The notes: generated from the sequence alone by a model not told the origin. Positions 1 to 13,047 are shown, numbered from the stretch's first letter. The stretch is DNA of 64,000 nucleotides from Pteria penguin (GCA_035048485.1 CM068583.1:42205542-42269541), one strand, 5' to 3'. A program made the numbers and translations.

Positions 1-132
1 TGAATTGAATTGTTATTTTCATCATATTTGGATAAAATCTAGTATTAATTTCGTAATTTACAGTAATGCCGAACATCTCTTTGTATCAGACTTGGTACTC
101 TTTAAAATGAACTCTGCTTGATAAAATTTTGT

Positions 133-148
133 TTTTGTTTTTTAAAAG
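133..148 (+). other. candidate 5' UTR splice acceptor upstream of DNAJ copy 1
   Basis: A T-rich tract ends in AAAAG at 148, 27 bases before the ATG. DNAJA1-type genes often have a non-coding first exon. If used, the promoter and exon 1 lie left of this window. Weak, sequence-only call. Confidence 0.35.
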
Positions 149-175
149 TCACAAAGCTTTGGAAAACAAAAAACA

Positions 176-307
176 ATGGTAAAAGAAACTGGATACTATG
201 ACATTCTTGGAGTGAAACCCACAGCTCAGCCAGATGAAATTAAGAAAGCATATAGAAAACTGGCACTGAAGTTCCATCCTGATAAAAATCCAGATGAACC
301 AGAAAAG
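176..307 (+). CDS. DNAJA1: DNAJ copy 1 coding exon 1 (J domain, first half)
   Basis: Encodes residues 1-44, starting [15 protein letters not shown] and ending NPDEPEK, with the HPD motif. It ends in phase 0 at a GTAAGT donor (308). The ATG has a favourable context (A at -3, G at +4). Confidence 0.95.
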
Positions 308-3300
308 GTAAGTTCATGATAGATGATAGTTTACAAATGTACTTGTATGTTTTGACCTCAATCTGTGGTTATATATGTATCTTGAAGTGCAAATGAATTT
401 TATATCAAGATGCCATTGTGGAATTAAATTTGCAGAGTTGTGGAGTTGTTTTCTTCAATAGACTATCATTTAGACAGGTATGTAAGATATGTCAGTCTGA
501 ATGAAATTTAGTTTGATTGTTGAGCACCGAAATCAAATCAAGATACTAGAGCTTAGCTGTTGCTGACCCAATATTTCAAGTCTTCCTCTTTAGGTTAAAA
601 GAAAGAAAGTACATACAAGGGTCGCTGTAGAAATTTTCAAGAATATGTATTAATACCCCAAAAACCTAGATGAGAACTATGGAAGTTACATGCAGCATGT
701 TCACTTACTCCAGCAATACAGAGTTGGTGTATTACAAAATTCCCAAACAAGCATGGTGCAGTAATACGACATAGATGGATTGAGTGTGTGAATTGCGTAT
801 CACAAAGGTCAAAATAGCTGTATATCGGCAAGATGACTATTACAGTGTACTGAAAAAGAATCTTAACACAAATAAAATGAAACAAAGAAACCAAGAAAGA
901 GAAATAAACTTTCAAAATAGTGTTCATATGATAAGAAATATTCAAATAACAACAAAGTTGTGCTATTTCCTTACTCATATTCCTATCTTCAATTAATACA
1001 TAATCATGACAATCACATAACATTACAAAAAGATGTAATCAGAAATCCCTAATAACAGTAAATGTTTAGGGATCAATGTAGTCCTGCAAATCCTTTGGTC
1101 TAAAACATATCTTCTGAACTGCGAGTCATTGGATCTTCAAACATTATGAATTGATGCTTCATGAATATTTTTAATTTTCAGTTCAAGCAGATAAGTCAAG
1201 CTTATGAGGTCTTGTCAGACCCAAAGAAAAGACAAGTATATGATGATGGTGGAGAAGAAGCCATCAAAGGGGGAGGATCTGGAGGGGATTTCCATAATCC
1301 ATTTGATATATTTGATATGTTTTTTGGTGGAAGATCTAGAAAAAGGGGTCCCAGGAAAGGAAAGAATGTTGTACATCAGATGCAAGTTAGTCTAGAAGAA
1401 ATGTACAATGGAGCTAGCAGGAAACTAGCTTTACAAAAAAATGTGATATGTGCCAAGTGTGATGGTAAGTTGATGTATTATTAGGTCATGTAAAATCAAT
1501 TCTGTGTTTCTCTGACACCGCTGACGCTCAAATTTGTCGCCGATGAGTCATATTTATTGCAACTTAAGAAAAAATAGCCACCATGTCTCCGTTTTGATCC
1601 ATTGTTAAATATAAAATGTCTATTAATAGAACAAGTTTTTCCCCTAGAAGAAAGAGAAAGTACTTTGTCAGTGTTAATAAAAATGCTTAATATAATACTG
1701 TTACTGAAAAACATCTTTATGACCTTACTTGAAAGTATCCCATAATAACAATACAAATGCAATTGGCTGTCGGGGGAGAAAGATAGCTTTCTTTTAAGCA
1801 TTTAAGGTAACTTTTAAGGAAGAAACAGTTGTGCATTGAAAAAAATAGGAACTGCATATCAAAATTTGCATTGCCGAGAGGAAGATTTCATTCATTTCAG
1901 CTACACTTTCTTTAAATTAGTACTCAAAGGCAGATCTAGAAATTTTTGAAAGGTTGGGTTTTCAGTCTCCCATGCCTAATTTATTGAACTATTCTGTCTG
2001 GAACAGGGAGGGGTTGCAGCCCTAAAAATGGTCTAAAATGACCTTTTTTGGTAAAAGTTTTTGACCAAAGGGTGGGGGGGTTGCAACTCCTGCAATCCCC
2101 CCCACCTCTAAATCCTCCAATGGTACTGTTTGGGGAAAAATACACTTTTTTGAGACCCAATTATATGAGAAACCTAGAATTAATTTTACATGGCCTTATA
2201 TCTGTACTCAGTAAATGAGGCATTTACCTGTGTTGATTTAGCTGGTCAATCTCTGTCTCTCTTTACAGCTGTCTGAAATATTTACACTTTCTGATAAATT
2301 TTGTTTGATGACTTGTTATAGTATTTGTTTCATTTTTGTTAGAAATATACCCATTTTAAAAACCCTGTATTCTCTAATTCTATTCATTAAGAAGCAAAAC
2401 TGAATGCAGATTTAAAAAGGGTATGAAGCCATCTACGTTAATTGTAAATTAAAATGCTCAAAATCCGTCAAAATTTGTGGATAGGGTCTTTTCAGTTGAG
2501 CAGTCTACTAAAGAACAAACAAGTCTAGCATAAAATTAAATTTGGCTATGCTTGCACTGTTTGCTAAATTTAATAAAAATTTTGAAATCCAGCATTTCTT
2601 AGACTATTTTGCACCTTTGTGCAAGTTTGGTGAGTCTTTACAATGTATGACATTATACAGATGTTAAATGACATTGTATGAAGACCCTGGGTAGCTTAAT
2701 CAGTTAGATACTTTAAAACTTGTAACCAAGGCGATGTCCTCACATTTGGATGACTCTAAAACCCAAAATCCTGTGTTGTGGTAGACATGACATGTTAGAA
2801 TTCCTTCACGGCTTCAGATGTGTCACTTGCATAGGTCTAAATATCTGTGCATTGCATCAGGAATGTGCTGTCACCTGTTAGTGCCGTAATCTTGGTGTGA
2901 CAAAAATCAAATAAAAAAACCCCTAAAATTCATTGGAGGAAAATAAATTCCTGTGTCATATGTTGGATATTCAGAGACAAAATAAGAATAAATTTATCTA
3001 AAGGAAAATTAGATTTATGCTAAAATCTCATGGCTTGAAGAGAGATAAGTAAATCTGACCTACAGGTTTAAAAAAAAAATCTAACCATCAGAAACCAAAA
3101 TTAGGATGTGCAATTTACAAAGAGGGATAACTTTTACAGATTCTTTTTATTTAAGAAATGAATCCTATATTTTTTTGGTTGATTGAGGTATCAAACTAAA
3201 ATTTTGACGGAAAACTTTTGCATCAATGCGCTTCGCCAATCAACCAAAAAATATAGGATTCATTTCTAATTTTTTTTATTTAGCTTATATATGGAAACAA

Positions 3301-6300
3301 AAATTTAATAAGTGTCCAATAAACATAATTTATAATGGCACTACATTACTTTTTTTATCTCTGATACATATGACTTGATCGCGTTGTAATACAATGACAA
3401 GGTAAACAACATTTTGAAGTCAGTAATGGTGGCTAACATGAAATTCGAAAAATTTGATCCTAGTGTCCATTGAAAAGATTAGAAGTGAAATAGAATGAAC
3501 AATTATTAAAAACACGAATTAAGGAAACATGCATATGAGGATGATAATTTGTTACCTAAGGTATTTATATATTAAATGCTACATGTATTAGTATTATTAG
3601 AAATGCAATGCATATTGACTGGTGCATGTGCGTGTCACAAGGTGGAAAGAGTAAGCTTAGGGACTTGGATCGGAGGCAGCACCTGCTCTGGTGCCCTTTC
3701 TGTTTGCCTAGTCGGGTATGATACCGTAGAATTACAGACATCAACGTTCATTTTCAAATGATCGGCTAGTAGCAGACGAGTACTGTTTTTGTTTTGTACT
3801 TGACTACATGCATTTCTTATCAGCACTGTACTGTAGCCTAATTGATAGACCTAGGTATATTTTACTTTTTTGTTGAATAAGAGAAAAGAAATTATATTTA
3901 ATAGTTTCTGAAATGAAGTGCAATTTCTCTTGTACTTTGACTTCATAATCGATCAACAACACGGGAATCACTGTTCCATAAATAAAACAGGGTTTCGCAT
4001 TCCAGAGGAAAGTAGCTCCGGCAGTTGTGACATGTCTGCACTCAAAATTTTGTTGTTGGAGAAATGAACTCAATTTTTTAATTAACTAATCAGATTCCCT
4101 GCAAAACCACCAACACAAAGAAAATTAAATGATTATGTTATACCGATGTAAAAGTCTGTTTTACATAGATTTTACCTAACAGATTGAGTTACCTGGTATG
4201 TAATTTTATATGTATCTTTTCATGCTTTTTAGCTTACCTGTGTCCGGCGTCATAAACTGAGAATATACTCAAGTCAAAAATTGCATTTTTAATTTATTCC
4301 ATTATCAAACATTCAAATAAATTTTAATGCAGAATGGTTTAATTCTATTTATCTGTAGAATAAAACTAAATAAAATCCAAATCCTAGTTAGTAGTTCATT
4401 GATGAACAGAAGAATATGAATTTTTGACTTAAGTATATTCTCAGTTTATGGCGCTGGACCCTGAGCAGAAAGTTCAAGTAAGCTATTGTCATAACTTACA
4501 TGTATCATGCTTTGTTCGTCCATCTGGCAACCAGCATAACTTTTCTCATTTTAAACTTCTTCATAATCCCAAAGGATCTTAATCAGACTTGGTAAGGACG
4601 AAGTATTCAAGGTCCCCACCAATGTTGCTGTTTTACGACTAGACCCCTTCAGGGATGGATCTAGGGCAGGGGTAACATGGGCACCTGAGAGTACTCTCTT
4701 CTTACGAGTTTCTTCAGACCAACTGCATAGATCCATAAACTGAATGAATCAGTGTTCTAGAAGAGTGTCTTAGGAAGTGTTGTTGTTTTATGTTCCATTT
4801 TCAGGAAATTTCTTTGATTTTCTCAGAAGAGGTTGCTTAGAGTACATATTTTTAGTATTTAATCGGATTTTAATATGATGAATGTAAATGGAAAGAAAAG
4901 GAAAGCAAAAATAATTTTCAGGATCTAATTTTTAAGATTGGGAAAAGGAGAAGAGGGGGGATATACGTTTTTTTATGTAACAATAGGCCTTGATGGACTT
5001 ATCCTAAAGAACTGATAGAAAGATTTTGATCAAATTTGGTATGGATGAAGCACTCAAGGTCCCCCTACAAGTGTTGCTGTTTTTCAGCTGGATTCATCTA
5101 TGGGTGGATCCAGGATGGTATGACATAGGTCCAAAAGGGTAGACCTCTTTAACAACCTTTTTCTTCAGTCCAACTGCATAGCTTTACAAACTGCATGCAC
5201 AGGAGTGATCTAGAAAGATATTTTAAGAAATGATGATGTTTTGGGGTCAGTTCTGATATATGGTTTTAACACTTTTTGACATCTGGGTTTTCTTTTTTGT
5301 TTCTTTTGTCATCATTTTCAGGTGTTTTTTTTGAATTTCACAATGTATGAGTGTTTTAGAGTGTTTGGTGCTGTATTTGTTCAATTATGAAATGAATTTT
5401 CTGAAAAGTGACACTTGTTAATGCAGGATAAATGTATTAAATATCTTTGTCTTAACTCTAGTTGATTGTGAAAAAACCCCACCCAAAAGCTTATTAAAAA
5501 AGAGCATGTACCCCTTTACCAAACTGATTGATTTCATGACACTTTGAACATAGGTTCAGGTTCTGTCAGTCTTTCCGATATATCATGTTGTGCAGAATCA
5601 TTAATATAATAATAAAAGCCTAGTATCTTTTTCGTAGATCTTAACTCTTTGAAGTATGTTCTGTATTTGGAAATAGAAATTATGTTGATATTTTGACATT
5701 TTCAGGAAAAGGAGGAAAAGAAGGTGCCGTAGAAAGATGCCCACCTTGCCGAGGAAGTGGTATGCAGGTTCAGGTTCGCCAGATAGCTCCAGGCATGGTG
5801 CAACAAATTCAGACTGTGTGCTCTGAGTGTAGAGGACAAGGCGAGAGAATCAATCCCAAACTTAGATGTAAAACATGTGAAGGAAAGAAAGTTAATCGAG
5901 AACGTAAAATACTTGAAGTTCATATTGACAAAGGTATGTCGTATAAAGAGCAGGTTTAGTGTAGTAGTTTGCAGCGTAAATGATCCAAGTATGATTTCTG
6001 AATTGTATATTAATGGTTATAATATTGGTCATTGACTGCTTTCATGACTGAAGAATTGTTGAAAATGATATTAAACACCAGTCAGCAAACCAAATATTTA
6101 TGACATTCGGTTGATGTAATTTTACAGTTTGCCCTTTTTCAACTGGGATTGTGACGATACACTCATATCAATATACAGTATGTACATCACACATATCCAT
6201 GGTATCTCATCATGTCACATTCCTTTATCTATAGTATCTACAAAATAACATGAAATATATCATGGTATCATCTTGCATGGTTTTATTAGCTACCGGTAAG

Positions 6301-9300
6301 GCAGTTATCATATACAAACCATCCTAGTTTAATGAATAAAGATACAATGTATCAATGGCCGAAACAAAGCTGTGCTACTCTCATCAGATTGCAGAGAGAG
6401 TATATTTTCATTGTAGATTATCATTGAATAGTACATTAGCAAAACTGCTAAGCTCAGAAAAGATGAATATATAGTATTAGTAACTTTTCATCTGTAGTAC
6501 CATTTGTTGAAGACAGTTGTGGAATTGCTAGATTGAAGTATATCCCCTGAAAGATGCAGTTAGTACACAAACTTGCATGGTCTTTATATTTTTAAGCAGA
6601 ATGTACCATCAATTTAAATTGCATAACACCAAATCTAGTTTATACTACTAGTGTTGTACCGATAATTGGGAAGCAACGATTTACAATGAAAAAAAACTAT
6701 CGATTCCATTCATCGATTAAATTTTCTTATAATAGATCATCAGATTTACACCTCATAATTAACGGAATTAACCCATTTCTGATTGTTACTTTTACATGCA
6801 CTGGAAGAGTTAAAAATGGTTTCAGTCACAACCATCTGGAACACTGCATCAAGTTTGAGTTTTCGAAAACCAGACCCGTACATGAAAACCCTTAAGTTTG
6901 CTTTATGACGGCAAATATCAACACGCTGGTTAAAGTGTTTAACCAGAAATTATGTCTGTTTTGTCCCTCATCTGAGTTACACGGAAACAGCTAATGTGCA
7001 TTTTCAAATAAATTTTGATCTAAAATATTAAATTAATCAGACTTATGTATGTTTAATGTTGGATTAGTTGTTAAACCAATGATGTAGCTTCAAACTTTAA
7101 CGTAATCATACGTTTACATTTGAGGATGGTTACTGTCAAGTAGTATATGAACCAATTCAGAGTTCTGGATGCAAACACAATGATACATGATCAGTTTTTA
7201 TAAATGAATAATACATCTATCTTTTCTATACTAGTTGGAACACCCAGGTTATTTAGATGCTGATAGTTTCTGGTTAATTGTTCAACTAAATATGGAGAAA
7301 CATCACACCACTCACCTTACTTATGTGTAACCATGCCAACTAGCACTAAGCAAAGGTGATTAAGAACCAAAAGATGCATATATAGAAAAAGCAAAAGCAG
7401 CAAAACAACATAGACAGTATCAATATAAAATGACAAAACATTTTAGATCTGCCAAGACTAGGTTTTAGAAACAGAAAGTGGAACATCGGATTATAATCAG
7501 TAAAATTGCATCGGAAGCATCAACTGATTCCAACTGGTGATTAATTATGAAAATTAACCGATGTCCCGTCACTAGATAACACTACTAGGCACTACCTTGC
7601 TCATCAATATACTGTACGTGTAAGGATACAGATACCACCACCTGGCACTACAGTGTTTATCAATAAACTGTATGTGTGAGGATTTAGATAACACCACCTG
7701 GCACTACAGTGTTTATCAATAAACTGTATGTTTGAGGATTTAGATACCACCACCTGGCACTACAGTGCTCATCAGTCAGCTGTATGTGTGAGGATTAAGA
7801 TACCACCACCTGGCACTACAGTGTTTATCAATAAACTGTATGTGTGAGGATTTAGATAACACCATCTGGCACTACAGTGTTTATCAATAAACTGTATGTT
7901 TGAGGATTTAGATACCACCACCTGGCACTACAGTGCTCATCAGTCAGCTGTATGTGTGAGGATACAGATACCACCACCTGGCACTACAGTGTTTATCAAT
8001 AAACTGTATGTGTGAGGATTTAGATAACACCATCTGGCACTACAGTGTTTATCAATAAACTGTATGTTTGAAGATTTAGATACCACCACCTGGCACTACA
8101 GTGCTCATCAGTCAGCTGTATGTGTGAGGATTAAGATACCACCACCTGGCACTACAGTGTTTATCAATAAACTGTATGTGTGAGGATTTAGATACCACCA
8201 CCTGGCACTACAGTGTTTATCAATAAACTGTATGTGTGAGGATTTAGGTACCACCTGTGTTAGGATTTAGATATCACCATCTGGCAATACAGTGTTTATC
8301 AATAAACTGTATATGTGAGGATTTAGAGAACACCATCTGGCACTACAGTGTTTATCAATAAACTGTATGTGTGAGGATTAAGACAACAGCACCTGGCACT
8401 TCAGTGTTTATCAATAAACTGTATGTGTGAGGATTTAGATAACACCACCTGGCACTACAGTGTTTATCAATAAACTGTATGTGTGAGGATTTAGATACCA
8501 CCATCTGGCACTACAGTGTTTATCAATAAACTGTATGTGTGAGGATTTAGATACCACCACCTGGCACTACAGTGTTTATCAATAAACTGTATGTGTGAGG
8601 ATTTAGATAACACCACTTGGCACTACAGTGTTTATCAATAAACTGTATGTGTGAGGATTTAGATAACACCACCTGGCACTACAGTGTTTATCAATAAACT
8701 GTATGTGTTAGGATTTAGATACCACCATCTGGCACTACAGTGTTTATCAATAAACTGTATGTGTGAGGATTTAGATACCACCATCTGGCACTACAGTGTT
8801 TATCAATAAACTGTATGTGTGAAGATTACGGAAACAAGGATGATTTACTTGCTGGACGTTTAATTTACAGCTTAAATTTCATGTAATACTGTATTCAAGA
8901 ATTATTATCACTCAGTCTAGAACTCTGGTTAACTCATGCATGGTAAGCCTCTTCGAATCTAAATAATGTATACTTTCATTCCAACTGTGTTACGCTTAAA
9001 TGAAGATACTAACAAAACTGCATAATAATTTTCAATAATGGCAATCAATTGCCTATCACGTGACTTGAAAGTGTGTCACATACAAGGGATGCCCATTCTA
9101 TTTTATTATTATGTCCTCACTCGACAAATATTTGTTGTTTACATTCATTATTGTTTTGTAGATCAAACTAAGACTTGTTGATCGGGTATAAACATTAAAA
9201 TTTATATAATTCTTACTTTTCATATTTAAAAAAATAAATCATGGTGATTTAAAGTATTGCTGTTCCATCATCATAGCAACCCCCTCGTATCACCTTATGC

Positions 9301-11867
9301 TTATATAAATAGAGGTCAGGGACCAATTGAAGTACATGTTAGACAAAACGGAAAATATAATGTAAACATAAGGATTCTTTTTCTGTTTTTGTTGTTCATT
9401 GGTGTGTATTCATGCTTTACATACTTTTTCCCATTCCCTCCATTCCCTACTGCCAATACACATTACTGAAGCACAAAAACATTAAAACAATCCTTAAATA
9501 ACTGAATATTAAAGCTTGCTGTGATGTCTTGTAAGCCTGCAGTGAAATGCGAATACAATTGGATTGTGTGTTACAAACAGGATACATGAGAATGTACTTT
9601 TATTGGAATAGAGGTGAATCTCATTGTCTATTTTTGGGCAAAGAAAAATAATTAATCAAGGTTTTATGTGCATGCAAAGCTCAGTATGTGTACAATATCT
9701 GCATTGTTATAGTCCCAGAATGCCACGTTGATAGCTTTCAATTTGACATCCATCAGTTTTCTGTAATTGGAGTATTTTGGTATAGACAAACTGGATTCAC
9801 ATTTGGCTTTGTTTCTCACATACCACTAAAGATATATATATATATATATTCGTTGTGAGAAGACCTTTCAGTGGTACCAAAATTTTGACCTTGTGACCTT
9901 GACCTTGGAGTTTGATCTAGTTTTAGGATAACAGCTTATACTGACAGAGTTGCTGCCATGGACATTAGTATTTTATAAGTACAACTTGTTTATATTATAT
10001 TGGAATCCCTTGAATTTATCAATACATTGGTAATAATATAGACATCTCTAATGGCTTTATCTAAAAATTCTGCAGCTTTGACTTTCATTTCCTCCTTTAG
10101 TGAACACAATCCAATTTGATTTTAATTGTCTTTATTGTATACAATTGAAGATAAGTTCATTTAAGTTATTTGGTACATAAACATATGCCACTGTACTTGT
10201 CAAATGTCAGTAATTTATCCGGGTAAATTGGTAATCCAGTTTCAATGTTTGTAGTCATTAAGATGACATGTAATTACATTATGAAGATACCTTTGTATTT
10301 AATCTTCAGCTACTCTCTCTATGGTACTGAATATAAGTAAGTTAACATGTATATAAATGTTCTTGTTAACTATAATTGGCCCTATGTTGTAGGAATGCAA
10401 GATGGAGAAAATATACGATTTGCTGGTGAAGGTGACCAAGATCCTGAATTAGAACCTGGAGATATAGTTATTGTATTGGATGAGAAGCAACATGAACTCT
10501 TTAAACGTGATAAAATAGACCTTAAGATGAAAATGGAAATAGAACTAGTTGAGGCTTTGTGTGGGTTCAGAAGAACTATACAAACTTTGGACAAAAGGAC
10601 ACTAGTCATTACTAGTCACCCAGGTATCATAAAAATCATGTTACTTTCATGTTGATTACAAGATTATTTATTTCTTTATCAAAGCCGTTGTGATATTGCT
10701 CGCTATACTTGAGGAGTCTGTCTGAGATAGGTTTTGGTATAAACTTACCTTCCTTATTATTTGAACACTTAAATACTTAAATTTGATTATATGGTGACAA
10801 TGGATTTCCCAAATTATTTGAATCTGACTGAAATGTAGCATTAAAGAGCTTTTAAATGATGTTGCCTTAAAATGTACTGTACCAGTACCGGGTATGTTAA
10901 GTCTTGATTCCAATAAACTTTCTGCTCTCATTGAAAAGGTTAGATAAAACCCCTAATGTGCTAGAAAATACTGTGTGAAAAGGTCCACACAATTGAATTT
11001 TTTTTATTTTTTGCATGACATGGATCTGTTTCTAGTTTTTGTCAGCAGAGACTAATATTTTAATTAGATTGAATGAATAACCAATGAGGTGAATAACAAG
11101 TTACGTGTAATAAATATCATATCATTGCAATTATTTTGTCATCATTGGTTTGTACAAAATAGGAATTTAAGGTAATATCAAATACATTTAACCTTAACTT
11201 ACATCGCATTCATGGATGTTGTAATACAAGTTGTGAATTATTCTACAAGCATGAAGATGAATAGCAATCAAACAAATAATTGATTCACTTTTATATGAAG
11301 ATTTCCTTTGGATCTGGCAATGTGTTTAACATGTCTGTATTCTTGCGCTACCATTCTCAATTGAAATACTGGAACCACGTGCAAACCAGCGTGATTCCAA
11401 TTAATAGAGATCATTTTCTTTCAGTGAATTCATTGTCTTCATCAAAATGTTTTAGAGTAGCCTTTGAAGAGTCTTCTTTCTATGTATATTTTCATAATAC
11501 TGAAATCTTGTTGAATATGTTTCCCATTTTGACTTTTGCAGGAGAGGTTATCAAAGACGGTCAAGTAAAATGTATACTAAATGAAGGTATGCCAACACAC
11601 CGGAATCCTTTTGAAAAAGGACGCCTAATTGTTTTCTTCAATGTAAAATTTCCTGAATCAATTTCCTCAGATAAACTTGTTGCATTGGAGAGAATCCTCC
11701 CTGACAGACCAGAACAGATTATTCCAGATGATGTAGAAGAACATGATCTTCTGGAATTTGATCGTAAAGAACAAAAGAATAGAAAGAGACAAGAAGCCTA
11801 TGATGAAGACAATGATGAAGGTCATCCTGGAATGGGTGGACAGAGAGTTCAATGTGCATCACAATAA
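176..11867 (+). CDS. DNAJA1: DnaJ homolog subfamily A (DNAJA1/A4-like), copy 1, five coding exons
   Basis: Type-I Hsp40 co-chaperone that stimulates Hsp70 ATPase and delivers clients. The spliced CDS joins 176-307, 1182-1464, 5706-5933, 10393-10623 and 11542-11867: 1200 nt, 399 residues, all junctions GT-AG with phases 0,1,1,1. Visible parts in order: J domain (about 1-70) with HPD at 34-36; Gly/Phe-rich stretch (DIFDMFFGG); zinc-binding domain with [24 protein letters not shown] and CKTCEGKK; C-terminal substrate and dimerisation domains; acidic tail ending CASQ, a CaaX-type farnesylation box. Length matches the family (human DNAJA1 is about 397). The start ATG (acaATGG) opens the conserved MVKET beginning. 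Likely cytosolic and partly membrane-tethered if prenylated. A diverged second copy lies 14 kb downstream on the same strand. Vertebrate A1 and A4 arose later than the mollusc split, so the symbol is by class. Confidence 0.95.
308..1181 (+). other. DNAJ copy 1 intron 1
   Basis: AT-rich intron between GTAAGT and TTTTCAG. Open frames here are short and match nothing I recognise. No clear repeat or element seen. Confidence 0.8.
1182..1464 (+). CDS. DNAJA1: DNAJ copy 1 coding exon 2 (end of J domain, G/F region, first zinc motif)
   Basis: Acceptor TTTTCAG ends at 1181. Reads [18 protein letters not shown] onward, then the Gly-rich linker, DIFDMFFGG, and the first half of the first zinc motif (CAKCDG). 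The last base starts a Gly codon (phase 1); donor GTAAGT at 1465. Confidence 0.95.
1929..2119 (+). repeat. diverged short element of the GGCGGATCCAG/AAATCCGCC family
   Basis: Begins GGCAGATCTAGAAATTTTTG and ends CACCTCTAAATCCTCCA, with internal G-run and C-run tracts. This is a decayed version of the two elements near 15.9-16.2 kb, which carry cleaner ends. Lies in DNAJ copy 1 intron 2. Confidence 0.5.
2681..2930 (+). repeat. decayed tRNA-headed SINE-like repeat
   Basis: Starts with a tRNA A-box-like GGTAGCTTAATCAGTTAGAT and continues with a body shared in outline with 39000-39130: TTC..CGGCTTC, AGGTCTAAAT, TGCATTGCATCAGG and a later GTCACC. The pairing suggests one old bivalve SINE family; the B box is not clear. 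Confidence 0.4.
3155..4130 (+). repeat. about 1-kb dispersed repeat, copy A (hairpin-bearing)
   Basis: Closely matches 37721-38712 in the same order and strand: GAATCCTATAT..GGTTGATTGAGGTAT, then TTTAGCTTATATATGGAAAC, CGGCTAGTAGCAGACGAGTA and ACACGGGAATCACTGTTCCA, ending near CAACACAAAGAAAATTA. The first 100 bp folds back on itself (GAATCCTATAT to ATATAGGATTC). No coding capacity seen. Confidence 0.8.
4242..4458. mobile_element. 217-bp MITE-like element with long terminal inverted repeats
   Basis: Left end TCCGGCGTCATAAACTGAGA is matched, inverted, by the right end TCTCAGTTTATGGCGCTGGA. The arms extend to about 38 bp (through AATATACT.AAGTCAAAAA). A second copy sits in the SMS intron minisatellite at 41308-41481. 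No coding capacity. Confidence 0.8.
4466..5300 (+). repeat. decayed internal part of a GCTCACCTGAG-type composite element
   Basis: Two tandem units of roughly 480 bp repeat the phrases AAGG..TTTGATCA, TCAAGGTCCCC.., GTGTTGCTGTTTT, GGTGGATC.AGG and CTTCAGACCAACTGCATA. The same phrases occur inside the better-preserved element at 29110-31250. Ends are eroded. Confidence 0.6.
5706..5933 (+). CDS. DNAJA1: DNAJ copy 1 coding exon 3 (zinc-finger domain)
   Basis: Acceptor TTTTCAG at 5699-5705. Encodes residues 140-214 with [16 protein letters not shown] and CKTCEGKK, plus the family phrase [12 protein letters not shown]. Ends in HIDKG with the Gly codon split (phase 1); donor GTATGT. Confidence 0.94.
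6648..7585. mobile_element. candidate DNA element with imperfect inverted ends
   Basis: Left end ACTAGTGTTGTACCGATAAT is roughly matched, inverted, by the right end CCGATGTCCCGTCACTAGAT. It ends at the edge of the 56-bp minisatellite. The interior is non-coding. The inverted match is imperfect. Confidence 0.35.
7586..8825 (+). repeat. 56-bp minisatellite, about 22 units
   Basis: Head-to-tail units containing GGCACTACAGTGTTTATCAA, then TAAACTGTATGTGTGAGGAT and TTAGATACCACCACCT. Two unit types alternate early in the array (a GTTTATCAATAAAC type and a GCTCATCAGTCAGC type), while the last third is more uniform. Each main unit holds the inverted repeat GTTTAT/ATAAAC around CA. Sits in DNAJ copy 1 intron 3. 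Confidence 0.93.
8826..10392 (+). other. rest of DNAJ copy 1 intron 3
   Basis: AT-rich, no exon-like segment and no clear element. A short (AT)n run lies near 9832-9850, followed by TGACCTTGACCTTGGAG, a motif frequent in the dispersed repeats of this window. Confidence 0.6.
10393..10623 (+). CDS. DNAJA1: DNAJ copy 1 coding exon 4 (C-terminal domain I/II)
   Basis: Acceptor TTGTAG ends at 10392. Encodes [30 protein letters not shown] and [10 protein letters not shown], all strongly conserved in type-I DnaJ. Phase 1 on both sides; donor GTATCA at 10624. Confidence 0.94.
10624..11541 (+). other. DNAJ copy 1 intron 4
   Basis: AT-rich intron bounded by GTATCA and TTTTGCAG. The long open frame entering exon 5 from 11280 is intron read-through and does not match the family. 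Confidence 0.75.
11542..11867 (+). CDS. DNAJA1: DNAJ copy 1 coding exon 5 (C-terminal domain, acidic tail, CaaX)
   Basis: Acceptor TTTTGCAG ends at 11541. Encodes [29 protein letters not shown], then an Asp/Glu-rich tail and QCASQ before TAA at 11865-11867. Cys-Ala-Ser-Gln fits a CaaX box with a farnesyl-favouring last residue. Confidence 0.94.
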
Positions 11868-12129
11868 TAAATATCAAAAGCTGTTAGTATTGTACTGTCA
11901 CAGAAATCATAGAAATAAGGATACAGTGATCTCGAGAATTTCTGAATGCCTTTTCCTCTCAAATAGCACAGAGTACGTGAAAAGTGTATGATTGTTTCCA
12001 ATTTTACTCAACTTTTAATTCTGTACATGATGGTGTACTAATGTCAGTGCAGTCAAATGTTAGCACATTAAGTCCAAGTGAAAGGTTTGTTATTATAAAA
12101 GTTACTTGTGTCTCTCATGCTTGTACAAG

Positions 12130-12283
12130 TACATAGTCAAAATGATGAATATGTACACTATGGACATGGACATGACTTAAACTGATAAAATGATGAATAT
12201 GTATACCATGGACATGGCTTACTCAAATAAAATGATGAATATATGCCATGGACATGGCATACTCTGATAAAATAATGAATATG
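12130..12283 (+). repeat. short tandem repeat, about 42-bp unit, left part
   Basis: Units of ATGATGAATATGTATACCAT, GGACATGG and CTTACTCA.ATAAA downstream of the DNAJ copy 1 stop, possibly in its 3' UTR. The array resumes at 13574 after an inserted element. Confidence 0.75.
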
Positions 12284-12999
12284 CAGAGATGTTGAAATTT
12301 TTCTGATCCTGTCAGACATTTGGACTGACAGATTTATAAAGTCTGTCAGTCCGGAAAGAATTCTGTCAGTCCAACAAAGTTGTATGACAATCTTTTCATT
12401 GTTTGTAAATTAAAAGCTGTCATTTTATCATTTTGTTTAAGTATCCATTCACTTTAATCCAGAGATTATTGACGCACATATGTACATTGTATATATTCTT
12501 GAACATAATACACATTCTTCAGCAAATTTTTGAATTGTTTTTTGGTTGCATATTATACATGGTACGGGTACATGTATTAGAAATTCGTTATTTTTCATCC
12601 CTCTCACCAGGTGACCAGGCTGAGGAAGAATAAGCACCCTTGTTGTGCTAGCACACCTGTGAAACAATGTATATTTCATGATCCTTTCAATTATCTCTTA
12701 TCTTTTTAAACATTTGGTTTTGAGTTCGATACCCGCATACCATTAACTTTGATACGTCCGTTACGGCCAAAGTACATGTAAAGTAAGGGAAAGGTTTAGA
12801 AGTTGCCAATTTACAGAGTTATTAAGGTGTCGATTATGTTGATCATATACCATCCCGTCAGTTGTGTTTACCGATGTTTATTTAGACGAGTCGTTTAAAT
12901 TCTAATCACTTTCCCTGGCAGCTTCCGGTTTTGATATAACAATAGAATTTGATAGCACAGATAAATGACGCAGTACCTGAATATGAGCTTTGAATCAGA

Positions 13000-13047
<48 letters not shown>

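Noticed and set aside
11280..11541. Upstream extension of the open frame that contains DNAJ copy 1 exon 5
   Set aside because: No match to DnaJ before the TTTTGCAG acceptor; phase and family alignment begin at 11542.
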